This document shows, piece by piece, positions 34,832 through 43,006 of a stretch of 64,000 nucleotides of DNA. The DNA is taken from NCBI GenBank assembly GCA_023228145.1, contig JALOBU010000003.1, positions 1 to 64,000 of the forward strand, in the 5' to 3' direction. This stretch comes from Bacteroidales bacterium (GTDB lineage Bacteria > Bacteroidota > Bacteroidia > Bacteroidales > CAIWKO01). Under the pieces are notes generated by a model that worked only from the letters and a program-made list of their open reading frames with translations, made no database searches and was not told where the DNA came from. The position numbers and the translations under genes were made by a program. Within the stretch, counting starts at the first letter, position 1, and the number at the start of each line of letters is the position of its first letter.

Positions 34832-35980
34832 ATGGATTTTGAAAGCTTGTTACCGGTTCTTTATAGTATTACATGGCAAAACCTGGTAATGATCGCTGTG
34901 GGTTTAACACTCATTTATCTTGCCATCGCTAAGCAATACGAACCAAATTTATTACTGCCCATGGGTTTTGGTGCAGTGTTAGTGAACATCCCTTTAACTT
35001 CAGCACTTACCCAAATTGATCCGGTAACCGGAAAAGCACTGGAAGGAGCTTTAACAGTTTTTTACGAAGCCGGTATTGCCAATGAAGTTTTCCCGTTGCT
35101 TATTTTCATAGCTATCGGGGCGATGATTGATTTTTCTCCTTTGTTTAAAAATCCTTTGTTGTTATTATTCGGTGCAGCCGCCCAGTTTGGTATATTCCTG
35201 ACCATGATGGGTGCGACATTGCTCGGATTCGACTTGAAAGAAGCCGCTTCTATAGGTATTATCGGTGCTGCAGATGGCCCGACTTCCATTTTTGTATCTG
35301 CGAGGTTTGCTCCGGAGTTGTTAGGTCCTATTTCTGTGGCTGCCTATTCGTATATGGCTCTGGTGCCCATCATTCAACCTCCGGTAATCCGCTTGCTGAC
35401 AACCAAAAAAGAACGTTGTATTCACATGGAAGCCCATGCCAAAAACGTATCAAAAACTTCGCTCATACTTTTTCCAATAATTGTAACCATATTTGCCGGT
35501 ATCATAGCTCCTTCCTCGCTTGCACTCATTGGATTTCTGATGTTTGGCAACCTGATAAGAGAGTGTGGTGTGCTGAATAAGTTATCGTTGGCTGCACAGA
35601 ATGAATTATCAAGCATTGTTACTATCCTGCTGGGGATTAGCATCGCAAGCACTATGACTGCCGAGCGATTTGTAAGGCTGGACACCCTGATGATCATCGG
35701 CTTGGGACTGGTTGCTTTTATCTTCGATACGTTTGGAGGAGTTATGTTTGCCAAGGGTATGAATATTTTCCTGCCTGCACGCAAGAAAATCAATCCTATG
35801 GTCGGCGCCTGCGGTATTTCCGCTTTTCCGATGTCGGCCCGTGTAATACATGGTATGGGGCAAAAAGAAGACCCTACCAATTATTTGCTCATGCATGCCG
35901 TGAGTGCTAACGTAGGCGGGCAAATCGGCTCTGTTGTTGCCGGAGGCCTTATTCTGTCGTTGATTCCGTTATTTTGTTAA
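34832..35980 (+). CDS. mmdB: Sodium-pumping decarboxylase beta subunit
   Basis: The 382-aa integral membrane protein of the OadB/MmdB family decarboxylates carboxy-biotin and drives sodium ions out of the cell. It has about nine membrane helices and conserved segments around GAADGPTSIFVSARFAPELLG, FGGVMFAKGMN and CGISAFPMSARV. It is the energy-coupling part of the operon. Confidence 0.95.
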   Translation: MDFESLLPVLYSITWQNLVMIAVGLTLIYLAIAKQYEPNLLLPMGFGAVLVNIPLTSALTQIDPVTGKALEGALTVFYEAGIANEVFPLLIFIAIGAMIDFSPLFKNPLLLLFGAAAQFGIFLTMMGATLLGFDLKEAASIGIIGAADGPTSIFVSARFAPELLGPISVAAYSYMALVPIIQPPVIRLLTTKKERCIHMEAHAKNVSKTSLILFPIIVTIFAGIIAPSSLALIGFLMFGNLIRECGVLNKLSLAAQNELSSIVTILLGISIASTMTAERFVRLDTLMIIGLGLVAFIFDTFGGVMFAKGMNIFLPARKKINPMVGACGISAFPMSARVIHGMGQKEDPTNYLLMHAVSANVGGQIGSVVAGGLILSLIPLFC

Positions 35981-35994
35981 ACAAGGAGGCGAAT

Positions 35995-36147
35995 ATGAAT
36001 AATTTTGAAGCAGCATTAGAAAATTTTGAATCAGCATTAGAAGTTACAGGCCTGGGGATGCTCGGCATTTTTTTATTTATGATAATTTTCTTCTTTGCCA
36101 TCAAAGCAATAGACAAATTATTTCCTCATAAACAAAAATCTGAGTAG
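35995..36147 (+). CDS. Single-helix mini-protein, possible gamma-subunit anchor
   Basis: The gene encodes 50 aa and starts with a strong ribosome-binding site, AAGGAGG at 35983-35989, five bases before the ATG and 14 bases after the beta-subunit stop codon. The protein has a duplicated seven-residue start (FEAALEN, FESALEV). One membrane helix (about 20-36, GMLGIFLFMIIFFFAIK) and a basic tail KLFPHKQK follow. This layout resembles the N-terminal anchor of OadG-type gamma subunits, the very part missing from the 33016-33261 protein. Confidence 0.7.
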   Translation: MNNFEAALENFESALEVTGLGMLGIFLFMIIFFFAIKAIDKLFPHKQKSE

Positions 36148-36329
36148 CATCTGTTGTTTGGAGCTTTAGCACCGGAATCTGTTCCGGCGTTGATGGTTTG
36201 TGGTTAATCAATACATTGAAACTACTGCCCCCAACGAATTTGCGTAATATCGAGGTGGGGGGTATCCCTCTGGATTCCATAGATTTAAAGTAGCTGAAAA
36301 ATTTTAACAACCTTTTGGTTTCCGAATAT

Positions 36330-36581
36330 TCAACCTGGTTGGGTTGTACCTCCATCAGTATGTGTTATATCAATAAAGTTAATTGTCTTCGGCTGAAATA
36401 CTTCATAAGAAAGTTCTTCATTGCAATTATTTACCAATGCGCAAAGTATGGGATACTTCAGTTTAATATCGAGGTTTTCAGCGATACAAAGCAGTGATGT
36501 CCCCCTTGAAATTTCCTGTGTAATACCATTGTTTATTCACCTGACCTTAATATTCTGATTGAAAGCTTGTTTTTGAGTCAT
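36330..36581 (-). pseudogene. Frameshifted N-terminal fragment of a TGS-type nucleoside kinase
   Basis: An ATG at 36581 opens MTQKQAFNQNIKVR and stops at once. A change of frame near 36537 continues for 68 codons without an ATG: residues SRGTSLLCIAENLDIKLKYP, then CALVNNCNEELSYEVFQPK, then FIDITHTDGG, then stop. Read together this resembles the N-terminal TGS-like domain of long uridine/nucleoside kinases of Bacteroidota. The kinase part is absent. Recognition is by eye and is moderate. Confidence 0.45.
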
Positions 36582-36744
36582 TTTGATTTTTAATTTATTA
36601 ACATAGTAATACGAATCATTAATACAAAAACATTTAACGTAGGCTTAGGTAATTATGATTTGCAGATTTAATTAAAATTATTTTTTACATTTTTTATTCA
36701 GTCGCGTTAGAATTAAAAGATAAAGATTATTAAAAAAAAATTTA

Positions 36745-36752
36745 TATTTTTG
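36745..36752 (+). promoter_or_regulatory. -7 box before dnaX
   Basis: TATTTTTG fits TAnnTTTG and lies 31 bases before the ATG at 36784. Confidence 0.5.
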
Positions 36753-36783
36753 TTGACCCCAAAACACGGGTAAATATTTTTTC

Positions 36784-38475
36784 ATGGAGAATTATATTGT
36801 TTCAGCTCGTAAGTACCGCCCTTCTACTTTCGAAATGGTTGTGGGTCAGGACACTATCACTTCAACCCTGAAAAATGCCATAAAAAACGATAAGCTGGCC
36901 CAGGCTTTTTTATTTTGCGGACCACGTGGTGTTGGTAAAACCACCTGTGCAAGGATTTTAGCTAAAACAATAAACTGCCAGAACCTTAAAGATAACTGTC
37001 AACCCTGCGATGCATGCCCTTCTTGTGTATCCTTTAACGAACTAACATCTTTCAATATACACGAACTGGATGCTGCATCAAATAATTCTGTTGATGACAT
37101 ACGAGCTTTGGTTGACCAGGTGCGCATACCTCCTCAGGTTGGAAAATATAAAGTGTATATCATTGACGAAGTTCACATGCTATCATCTGCCGCATTCAAT
37201 GCGTTTTTAAAAACACTTGAAGAACCCCCTTCGTTTGCAAAATTTATTTTAGCCACAACAGAAAAACACAAAATACTTCCCACTATTTTATCCCGCTGCC
37301 AGATATTTGATTTTAAAAGAATTACAGTGGAAGGCATGGCTTCTTATCTTGCATATGTTGCCGAATCCGAAAAAATTTCCGCCGATACCGACGCCCTGCA
37401 TACCATAGCTCAAAAAGCCGACGGTGCTATGCGCGATGCACTTTCTATTTTCGACCAGTTAGCTATTTCCACAAACAACCGCATCACATTTCAGTCTGTT
37501 ATTGATAATTTGAATATTCTCGATTATGAATATTATTTCAAGATGACGGAAATAATCCTTGAGAGCAGATACTTCGATGCTTTAAACCTTATTGATACTA
37601 TATTGGAAAATGGTTTCGACGGACAGATATTTCTGGAGGGATTTGCTTCGCATCTCCGTAACCTCTTGGTTTGTAAAAATACATCAACACTGAATCTTCT
37701 CGAAGCAAGTGAAAATATTAAAAACAAATATGCCCAGCTTGCCAAACAATGTGACGATGATTTCATAATCAGAAACTTAGATATTGTCAACCGTTTTGAT
37801 TTTGAGTATAAAAGCAGCAACCACAAGAGGTTGCATCTGGAGCTGGCGTTTATTAAAATGTGTAGTCTAAATGAAGGCCCAGCAGAAAATGCCCAGACTT
37901 CATATCCGCTGAATAAAAAAAAAACTGAGCCGGTAGAAAAAAAAGCGGAAGATAAAAAAGAAACTTCCTATACATACACTGACAAGCCCGATTTTACAGA
38001 AAAAAACGAAATTAAAAAAGCTGTATTATCCGCCGGAAAAATAATTTCCATTACAGAGGATAAAGAAAAAACACATACCATCGCTGAAGAAAAAAAGATT
38101 GATTATGGCAACGAAACTATTACTTCTGAGTCTTTAGAAAAAGCCTGGGACGAGATGGCCAGCCAATATGAAAAACAAGCAAGTTTTTACAGAGCACTGA
38201 AAAGCAGAAATCCGGAAATAGACGAAACGGGAAATATTTATTTTTTGTTTGACAACAAAATTCAGTATAGCGAATTCAAAACAAAAAAGCCCGAAATACT
38301 TCACAAATTAAGAGTTGCTTTAAAAAATGGTAATGTGGATATTGACGGAGGAGTGTCCGAAATGACGGAAGATAACACTCAGCCGTTCACTTCTGAAGAA
38401 AAATACCGCAAAATGCTTGAAAAAAATCCTGATTTAAAGAAATTTAAAGATAGCCTTGACTTGGAAATTGAATAA
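36784..38475 (+). CDS. dnaX: DNA polymerase III subunit gamma/tau
   Basis: The 563-aa protein is the clamp-loader ATPase of the replicase. Walker A is GPRGVGKT (46-53). The zinc module has Cys65 and the series Cys72, Cys75, Cys78 and Cys81. Walker B is VYIIDEVHML and the SRC motif follows (ILSRCQIFDF). After the AAA+ and collar domains (to about 360) comes a charged, lysine- and glutamate-rich linker and a C-terminal domain. No internal frameshift signal was looked for in detail. Confidence 0.96.
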   Translation: MENYIVSARKYRPSTFEMVVGQDTITSTLKNAIKNDKLAQAFLFCGPRGVGKTTCARILAKTINCQNLKDNCQPCDACPSCVSFNELTSFNIHELDAASNNSVDDIRALVDQVRIPPQVGKYKVYIIDEVHMLSSAAFNAFLKTLEEPPSFAKFILATTEKHKILPTILSRCQIFDFKRITVEGMASYLAYVAESEKISADTDALHTIAQKADGAMRDALSIFDQLAISTNNRITFQSVIDNLNILDYEYYFKMTEIILESRYFDALNLIDTILENGFDGQIFLEGFASHLRNLLVCKNTSTLNLLEASENIKNKYAQLAKQCDDDFIIRNLDIVNRFDFEYKSSNHKRLHLELAFIKMCSLNEGPAENAQTSYPLNKKKTEPVEKKAEDKKETSYTYTDKPDFTEKNEIKKAVLSAGKIISITEDKEKTHTIAEEKKIDYGNETITSESLEKAWDEMASQYEKQASFYRALKSRNPEIDETGNIYFLFDNKIQYSEFKTKKPEILHKLRVALKNGNVDIDGGVSEMTEDNTQPFTSEEKYRKMLEKNPDLKKFKDSLDLEIE

Positions 38476-38608
38476 AAGAGTTGTAATTCATATTGAAAAA
38501 ATTGAGAAGGCTCGCAGAGGTCAAAATAATTTAAAGCTTATATAAAAACTAATTTGTAACATTTAAACCCACAACTTGTCCATATAAACAAAATTAACTT
38601 CAACGATT

Positions 38609-41533
38609 ATGAAAAGAAAATTCAAAACAAATCAAAAACTTTTATTGGTATTACTGGGACTTGTTTTTATTCTTCAAAGCGTATATGCTCAGGAATATAA
38701 ATTTACAAAATTTCCTAATGACCCCCTGAATGCAAGAATTTACAAGCTTAAAAACGGCCTCACGGTTTTTATGACCATTTATAAAGACGAGCCGCGCATA
38801 CAAACTTATATTGCCACCAGGGCAGGGAGCAAAAACGACCCTTCGGATGCAACCGGACTTGCACATTATTTTGAACACATGATGTTTAAGGGAACTTCCA
38901 AAATTGGCAGTATAAATTTTGAAAAGGAAGGCCCCATGGTAGCTACGATTGATAGCTTGTTCGAAGTGTACCGAGGTATTAAACCCGACGACAAAACCAA
39001 TCGTGATAAAATCTATCGCCTTATTGACAGTATTTCCACCGAAGCATCAAAATTTGTAATACCTAATGAATATGATAAACTATTAAGCATTATCGGAGCT
39101 ACAGGAACCAACGCTTACACATCGCTTGAGCAAACTGTATATGTGAACAATATCCCCGCCAACCAGCTGGAAAACTGGCTTACTATTGAAGCCGAACGCT
39201 TCAGACAGCCTGTACTTCGCTTGTTTCATACCGAGCTAGAAACCATATATGAAGAGTATAACATGACTATTTCCAACGACCAGGTTAAAATGTATTTTGC
39301 ATTATTAAAAGCTTTATTTCAAAAACATACCTACGGAACACAAACGGTGATTGGTACTCCGGAACATTTGAAAAGCCCTTCGATGAAACGTGTCAGGGAA
39401 TTTTATAGCAAAAACTATGTCCCCAATAATATGGCTATTTGCCTTTCGGGTGATTTTGATCCGGATGTGACCATCGCTTTGATTGATAAAATTTGGGGTG
39501 ATTTAACACCTTCTGACGTAGAACCGTATAATTATGAGCCCGAAGAACCTATCACGGCACCACGTATAGTTACAGTTACAGGCCCCGATGCAGAAAATGT
39601 TTCTCTTGCTTTTCGATTTGGGGGGGCGAATACTAAAGATGCTATTATGCTGCCCCTGTTCGATATGATACTGGCAAATTCCGCCGCCGGATTGATTGAC
39701 CTTAATTTGGTACAGAAACAAAAAGTTTTATCTGCAACAGCAAACTGTGAAATACTTGCCGATTATTCTTTTGAATTACTTACCGGAAAACCAAAAGAAG
39801 GCCAAACACTTGACCAGGTAAAAGATCTTTTACTGGAACAAATTGAAAAAATTAAAAAAGGCGAATTCGACGACTGGTTGCTTGAAGCAATTATAACTGA
39901 CATGAAATTGCGTCAGGTGAAAGAGTATGAAAAAAACGAATCAAGGGCTCACGCTTTTGTTGAGGCATTTACACTCGGTGTACCGTGGGAAAAATACTCC
40001 AATAAAATCGAAATATTTTCAAAAGTGACCAAACAGGACATCATAGATTTTGCCAATAAAAATTTCGGGAACAACTATGTTTTAATTTATAAAAAGACAG
40101 GCAAGGATGAGACGATTGATAAAATTAAAAAACCCAAGATTACCAAAATAAAAATAAACCGCGATGACAAATCGGAATTTTTAAAGATTATAGAAGAGCA
40201 GAAGGTACGCGACATTGAACCGGTATTTCTTGATTATAATACCGATATTAAAAAATTCCAGCAAAAGAACCTGGAAGTATTATATGTTAAAAACAATGAA
40301 AATAAAACTTTTGATTTATACTATGTTTTTGATTTTGGAGTAAATCACGATAAAAAATTGGGTATGGCTATTGATTACCTTGAATATCTCGGTACATCAA
40401 AATACAGCCCCGAGGAAATCAAAAAAGAATTTTTTAAATTAGGATGCTCTTTTGAGGTTTTCAAATCTTATGACCAGGTTTGGGTTTCGCTTAGCGGCCT
40501 TACCGAAAATATTGAAAAAGGAATGATGCTCTTCGAATCCTTATTGTCCGACTGCCAGCCCAATCCCGAAGCCCTTGCGAATCTTGTTAATGATAAACTC
40601 AAACAACGAGAAAACAATAAGAAAAACCAGCAGATTATTTTTTCGCAGATGGTCATGTATGGTATCTATGGGGCTCAATCACCTGTTACTAATATTTTAA
40701 GTGAAAGCGAATTAAACAAACTGAACACTCAGGAACTGATTGACAGAATCAAAAACTTAACAAAACATTATCATAAAATATTGTATTACGGAAGCAATAC
40801 TACAGAAGAACTAAAAATTTTGATAGAAAAATATCACAATGTTCCGGATGCGTTTGTTCCCATACCTGAGGAAACAAAATTCGCGGAACAGCCAACCAAT
40901 GAAAATAAAGTTTATCAGGTTGACTATGATATGAAACAGGCGATGCTTCTGATGCTTAGCCAAAGCGAAGTGTATGATAAAAACAAGGAGCCCCTTATCC
41001 GTCTTTACAATGAGTATTTTGGCGGTTCGATGAATGCCATTGTATTTCAGGAAATGCGGGAATCAAGGGCATTGGCTTATGCTGCCATGTCTGTTTACCA
41101 GAATTTGCTTCAGAAAAAAGAAAACCACAATTACAATATTTCGTTTATCATGACTCAAACCGATAAGCTCGGAGATGCACTAAAAGCATTTTTTGATTTG
41201 ATGAACAATATGCCTGAAGCCGAAAAATCATTTGAACTTGCCAAGAACTCTATAATTCAGGCGATGCGTACCGAAAGAATCACACAATCGGATATTTTGT
41301 TTAATTACGAAACAGCACGTAGGTTGGGCCAGGACAAAGACATACGCCGCGAAATATTTAAAGTTATACCCGATTTGAAATTCAATGATATTAAACAATT
41401 TCAGGAAGCCTATATCAAAGGGAAGCCACAGACTATTTTGGTTTTAGGCCCTTCAAAATCGCTGGATTTTAAAATGTTGAAATCATATGGCAAGGTAAAG
41501 AAATTGAAGCTTAAAGATATCTTTGGATATTAA
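38609..41533 (+). CDS. M16 family zinc metallopeptidase
   Basis: The 974-aa exported protease has a signal peptide ending near QSVYAQ. The N-terminal M16 domain carries the inverted zinc motif HYFEH (His86, Glu89, His90), with further acidic ligands in the downstream helix (ETIYEEYN). A second, catalytically silent M16 domain begins near residue 555. It is likely periplasmic or outer-membrane linked and may degrade peptides. It is monocistronic between dnaX and the convergent miaB. Confidence 0.92.
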   Translation: MKRKFKTNQKLLLVLLGLVFILQSVYAQEYKFTKFPNDPLNARIYKLKNGLTVFMTIYKDEPRIQTYIATRAGSKNDPSDATGLAHYFEHMMFKGTSKIGSINFEKEGPMVATIDSLFEVYRGIKPDDKTNRDKIYRLIDSISTEASKFVIPNEYDKLLSIIGATGTNAYTSLEQTVYVNNIPANQLENWLTIEAERFRQPVLRLFHTELETIYEEYNMTISNDQVKMYFALLKALFQKHTYGTQTVIGTPEHLKSPSMKRVREFYSKNYVPNNMAICLSGDFDPDVTIALIDKIWGDLTPSDVEPYNYEPEEPITAPRIVTVTGPDAENVSLAFRFGGANTKDAIMLPLFDMILANSAAGLIDLNLVQKQKVLSATANCEILADYSFELLTGKPKEGQTLDQVKDLLLEQIEKIKKGEFDDWLLEAIITDMKLRQVKEYEKNESRAHAFVEAFTLGVPWEKYSNKIEIFSKVTKQDIIDFANKNFGNNYVLIYKKTGKDETIDKIKKPKITKIKINRDDKSEFLKIIEEQKVRDIEPVFLDYNTDIKKFQQKNLEVLYVKNNENKTFDLYYVFDFGVNHDKKLGMAIDYLEYLGTSKYSPEEIKKEFFKLGCSFEVFKSYDQVWVSLSGLTENIEKGMMLFESLLSDCQPNPEALANLVNDKLKQRENNKKNQQIIFSQMVMYGIYGAQSPVTNILSESELNKLNTQELIDRIKNLTKHYHKILYYGSNTTEELKILIEKYHNVPDAFVPIPEETKFAEQPTNENKVYQVDYDMKQAMLLMLSQSEVYDKNKEPLIRLYNEYFGGSMNAIVFQEMRESRALAYAAMSVYQNLLQKKENHNYNISFIMTQTDKLGDALKAFFDLMNNMPEAEKSFELAKNSIIQAMRTERITQSDILFNYETARRLGQDKDIRREIFKVIPDLKFNDIKQFQEAYIKGKPQTILVLGPSKSLDFKMLKSYGKVKKLKLKDIFGY

Positions 41534-41537
41534 AATA

Positions 41538-41569
41538 CAAAAGCCGCTCAGAAATGGGCGGTTTTTTTT
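41538..41569. terminator. Terminator between M16 protease and miaB
   Basis: A short CCGC/GCGG stem extended by A-T pairs is followed by eight Ts on the plus strand, with an A-run giving Ts on the minus strand. It sits between two convergent genes. Confidence 0.65.
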
Positions 41570-41573
41570 GAGT

Positions 41574-42887
41574 TCAATATGGTGCAACATCTCCTTGCAA
41601 TGTTGCAGAAGAGCATTGTGTAATTCTCACATTCACGTAATCCCCTGCTTTATGCTTGTCATCAGTAAAAACCACCACTTTGTTTTGTGAAGTCCTGCCG
41701 CTTAATTGTTTGGATGAGCGTTTAGAAGTACCTTCAACAAGTACTTCTGAAATTTTGCCGATATCTTTTTTATTACTATGTAGTGATAGTTGGTTTTGTA
41801 AATTAATTATTTCATTCAGGCGGCGTAATTTAGTTTTTTCGGGCACATCATCGTTCATTTTCTCAGAAGCAGTGGTGCCTGAGCGCTCCGAATATTTAAA
41901 CATAAATGCATAATCAAATGCAGCTTGTTTCATCACTGCAATGGTCTGTTGGTGGTCTTCTTCGGTTTCGCTGCAGAAGCCAGCGATGATATCTGAGGAG
42001 ATACTACATTCAGGTATGGCTTTATAAATGGCGTTGATACGGTCAAGATAAAATTCACTTGTGTATTTTCGGTTCATCAGTTGCAGAATGCGGTTGCTGC
42101 CCGACTGAAGAGGCAGGTGTATGGATTTACAGATATTGGGATACTCGGCAATGACTTCTATCAAATCGTTCGAAAGGTCTTTAGGATGGGATGTGGCAAA
42201 ACGGATGCGTAAGAGCGGATTGATTTCGGCAACTTTGGAGATAAGTTTCGGAAAGCCATACACTCCCGAACGGTATGAGTTCACATTTTGCCCGAGAAGT
42301 ATAACTTCCCTGTACCCATTTTCGAAAAGTTCTTTGGCTTCAACAAGTATGCTTTCGGGTGAACGGCTTCGTTCGCTTCCTCGTGTGTAAGGAACAACAC
42401 AGTATGAACAAAAGTTCTGGCACCCTCTCATAATGGATATAAATGCAGAAACTTCATTGTTGCCAATTCTTAGGGGGTTAATATCTTCGTAAGTTTCAGA
42501 TTCGGAAAGTAAAGTATTTACTGCTTTGCTGTGATTAATAACTTCCTGAATCATTTGGGGCAATTCCCGGTATGTGTCAGGGCCTGCAATCAGGTCGGCG
42601 CCTTCTTCAAACAGCTTGTCTTGTATGCGTTCAGCCATGCAACCCAGTATACCGATAATCAACCGGTTGTTTTTATTCTTCAGGCTTTTCAGGTGTTTCA
42701 GGCGGTTCAAAACACGTTGTTCGGCATGTTCTCTAATGGAACAGGTATTTAAAAAAATCAATGAGGCTTCTTCGGGCTTTGAAACCTGCACATAATTCGC
42801 TTTGTTTAATACGGAAGCAACAATTTCGCTGTCCGAAAAATTCATTTGGCAGCCATAAGTTTCAATATGATAAGTATTAGGAATCAT
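41574..42887 (-). CDS. miaB: tRNA-2-methylthio-N6-dimethylallyladenosine synthase
   Basis: This radical-SAM methylthiotransferase modifies A37 of tRNAs reading UNN codons. The 437-aa protein has the N-terminal cluster cysteines Cys13, Cys49 and Cys83 and the radical-SAM triad Cys156-x3-Cys160-x2-Cys163 in RGCQNFCSYCVVPYTRG. The C-terminal TRAM domain follows from about residue 375. The start MIPNTYHIETYGCQMN is typical. Confidence 0.96.
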   Translation of the reverse strand: MIPNTYHIETYGCQMNFSDSEIVASVLNKANYVQVSKPEEASLIFLNTCSIREHAEQRVLNRLKHLKSLKNKNNRLIIGILGCMAERIQDKLFEEGADLIAGPDTYRELPQMIQEVINHSKAVNTLLSESETYEDINPLRIGNNEVSAFISIMRGCQNFCSYCVVPYTRGSERSRSPESILVEAKELFENGYREVILLGQNVNSYRSGVYGFPKLISKVAEINPLLRIRFATSHPKDLSNDLIEVIAEYPNICKSIHLPLQSGSNRILQLMNRKYTSEFYLDRINAIYKAIPECSISSDIIAGFCSETEEDHQQTIAVMKQAAFDYAFMFKYSERSGTTASEKMNDDVPEKTKLRRLNEIINLQNQLSLHSNKKDIGKISEVLVEGTSKRSSKQLSGRTSQNKVVVFTDDKHKAGDYVNVRITQCSSATLQGDVAPY

Positions 42888-42904
42888 TAGTTTTAAATAT
42901 CATG

Positions 42905-42912
42905 CAAAAGTA
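42905..42912 (-). promoter_or_regulatory. -7 box before miaB
   Basis: On the minus strand the bases read TACTTTTG, fitting TAnnTTTG, 17 bases before the miaB ATG at 42887. Confidence 0.5.
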
Positions 42913-43006
42913 GTTAAACAAAAATTTTTAAAAAAATAATTTGGTTTTGAAATTTTTTTTTTGCGTTAATTTGCAAAACTTTTTAAAAAGCTATAAATAT
43001 TATTGT

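Larger units (their letters stand above)
36148..36783. other. Gene-poor region holding a degraded gene fragment
   Basis: No intact gene is supported in 636 bases. The right half contains a frameshifted minus-strand fragment (36330-36581, listed separately). The left half (36150-36300) has coding-like stretches interrupted by stops in all frames that I could not assign. The dnaX promoter lies at the right end. Confidence 0.5.

Noticed and set aside
36101..36355. 84-aa minus-strand gene between the mmd operon and dnaX
   Set aside because: It overlaps the 50-aa gene at one end and the end of the kinase remnant at the other, and no family is recognised.
42941..43006. Longer N-terminus for topoisomerase I
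   Set aside because: The extra 22 residues precede the strictly conserved family start MIKNLVIVESPAKAK and overlap the promoter-like region.
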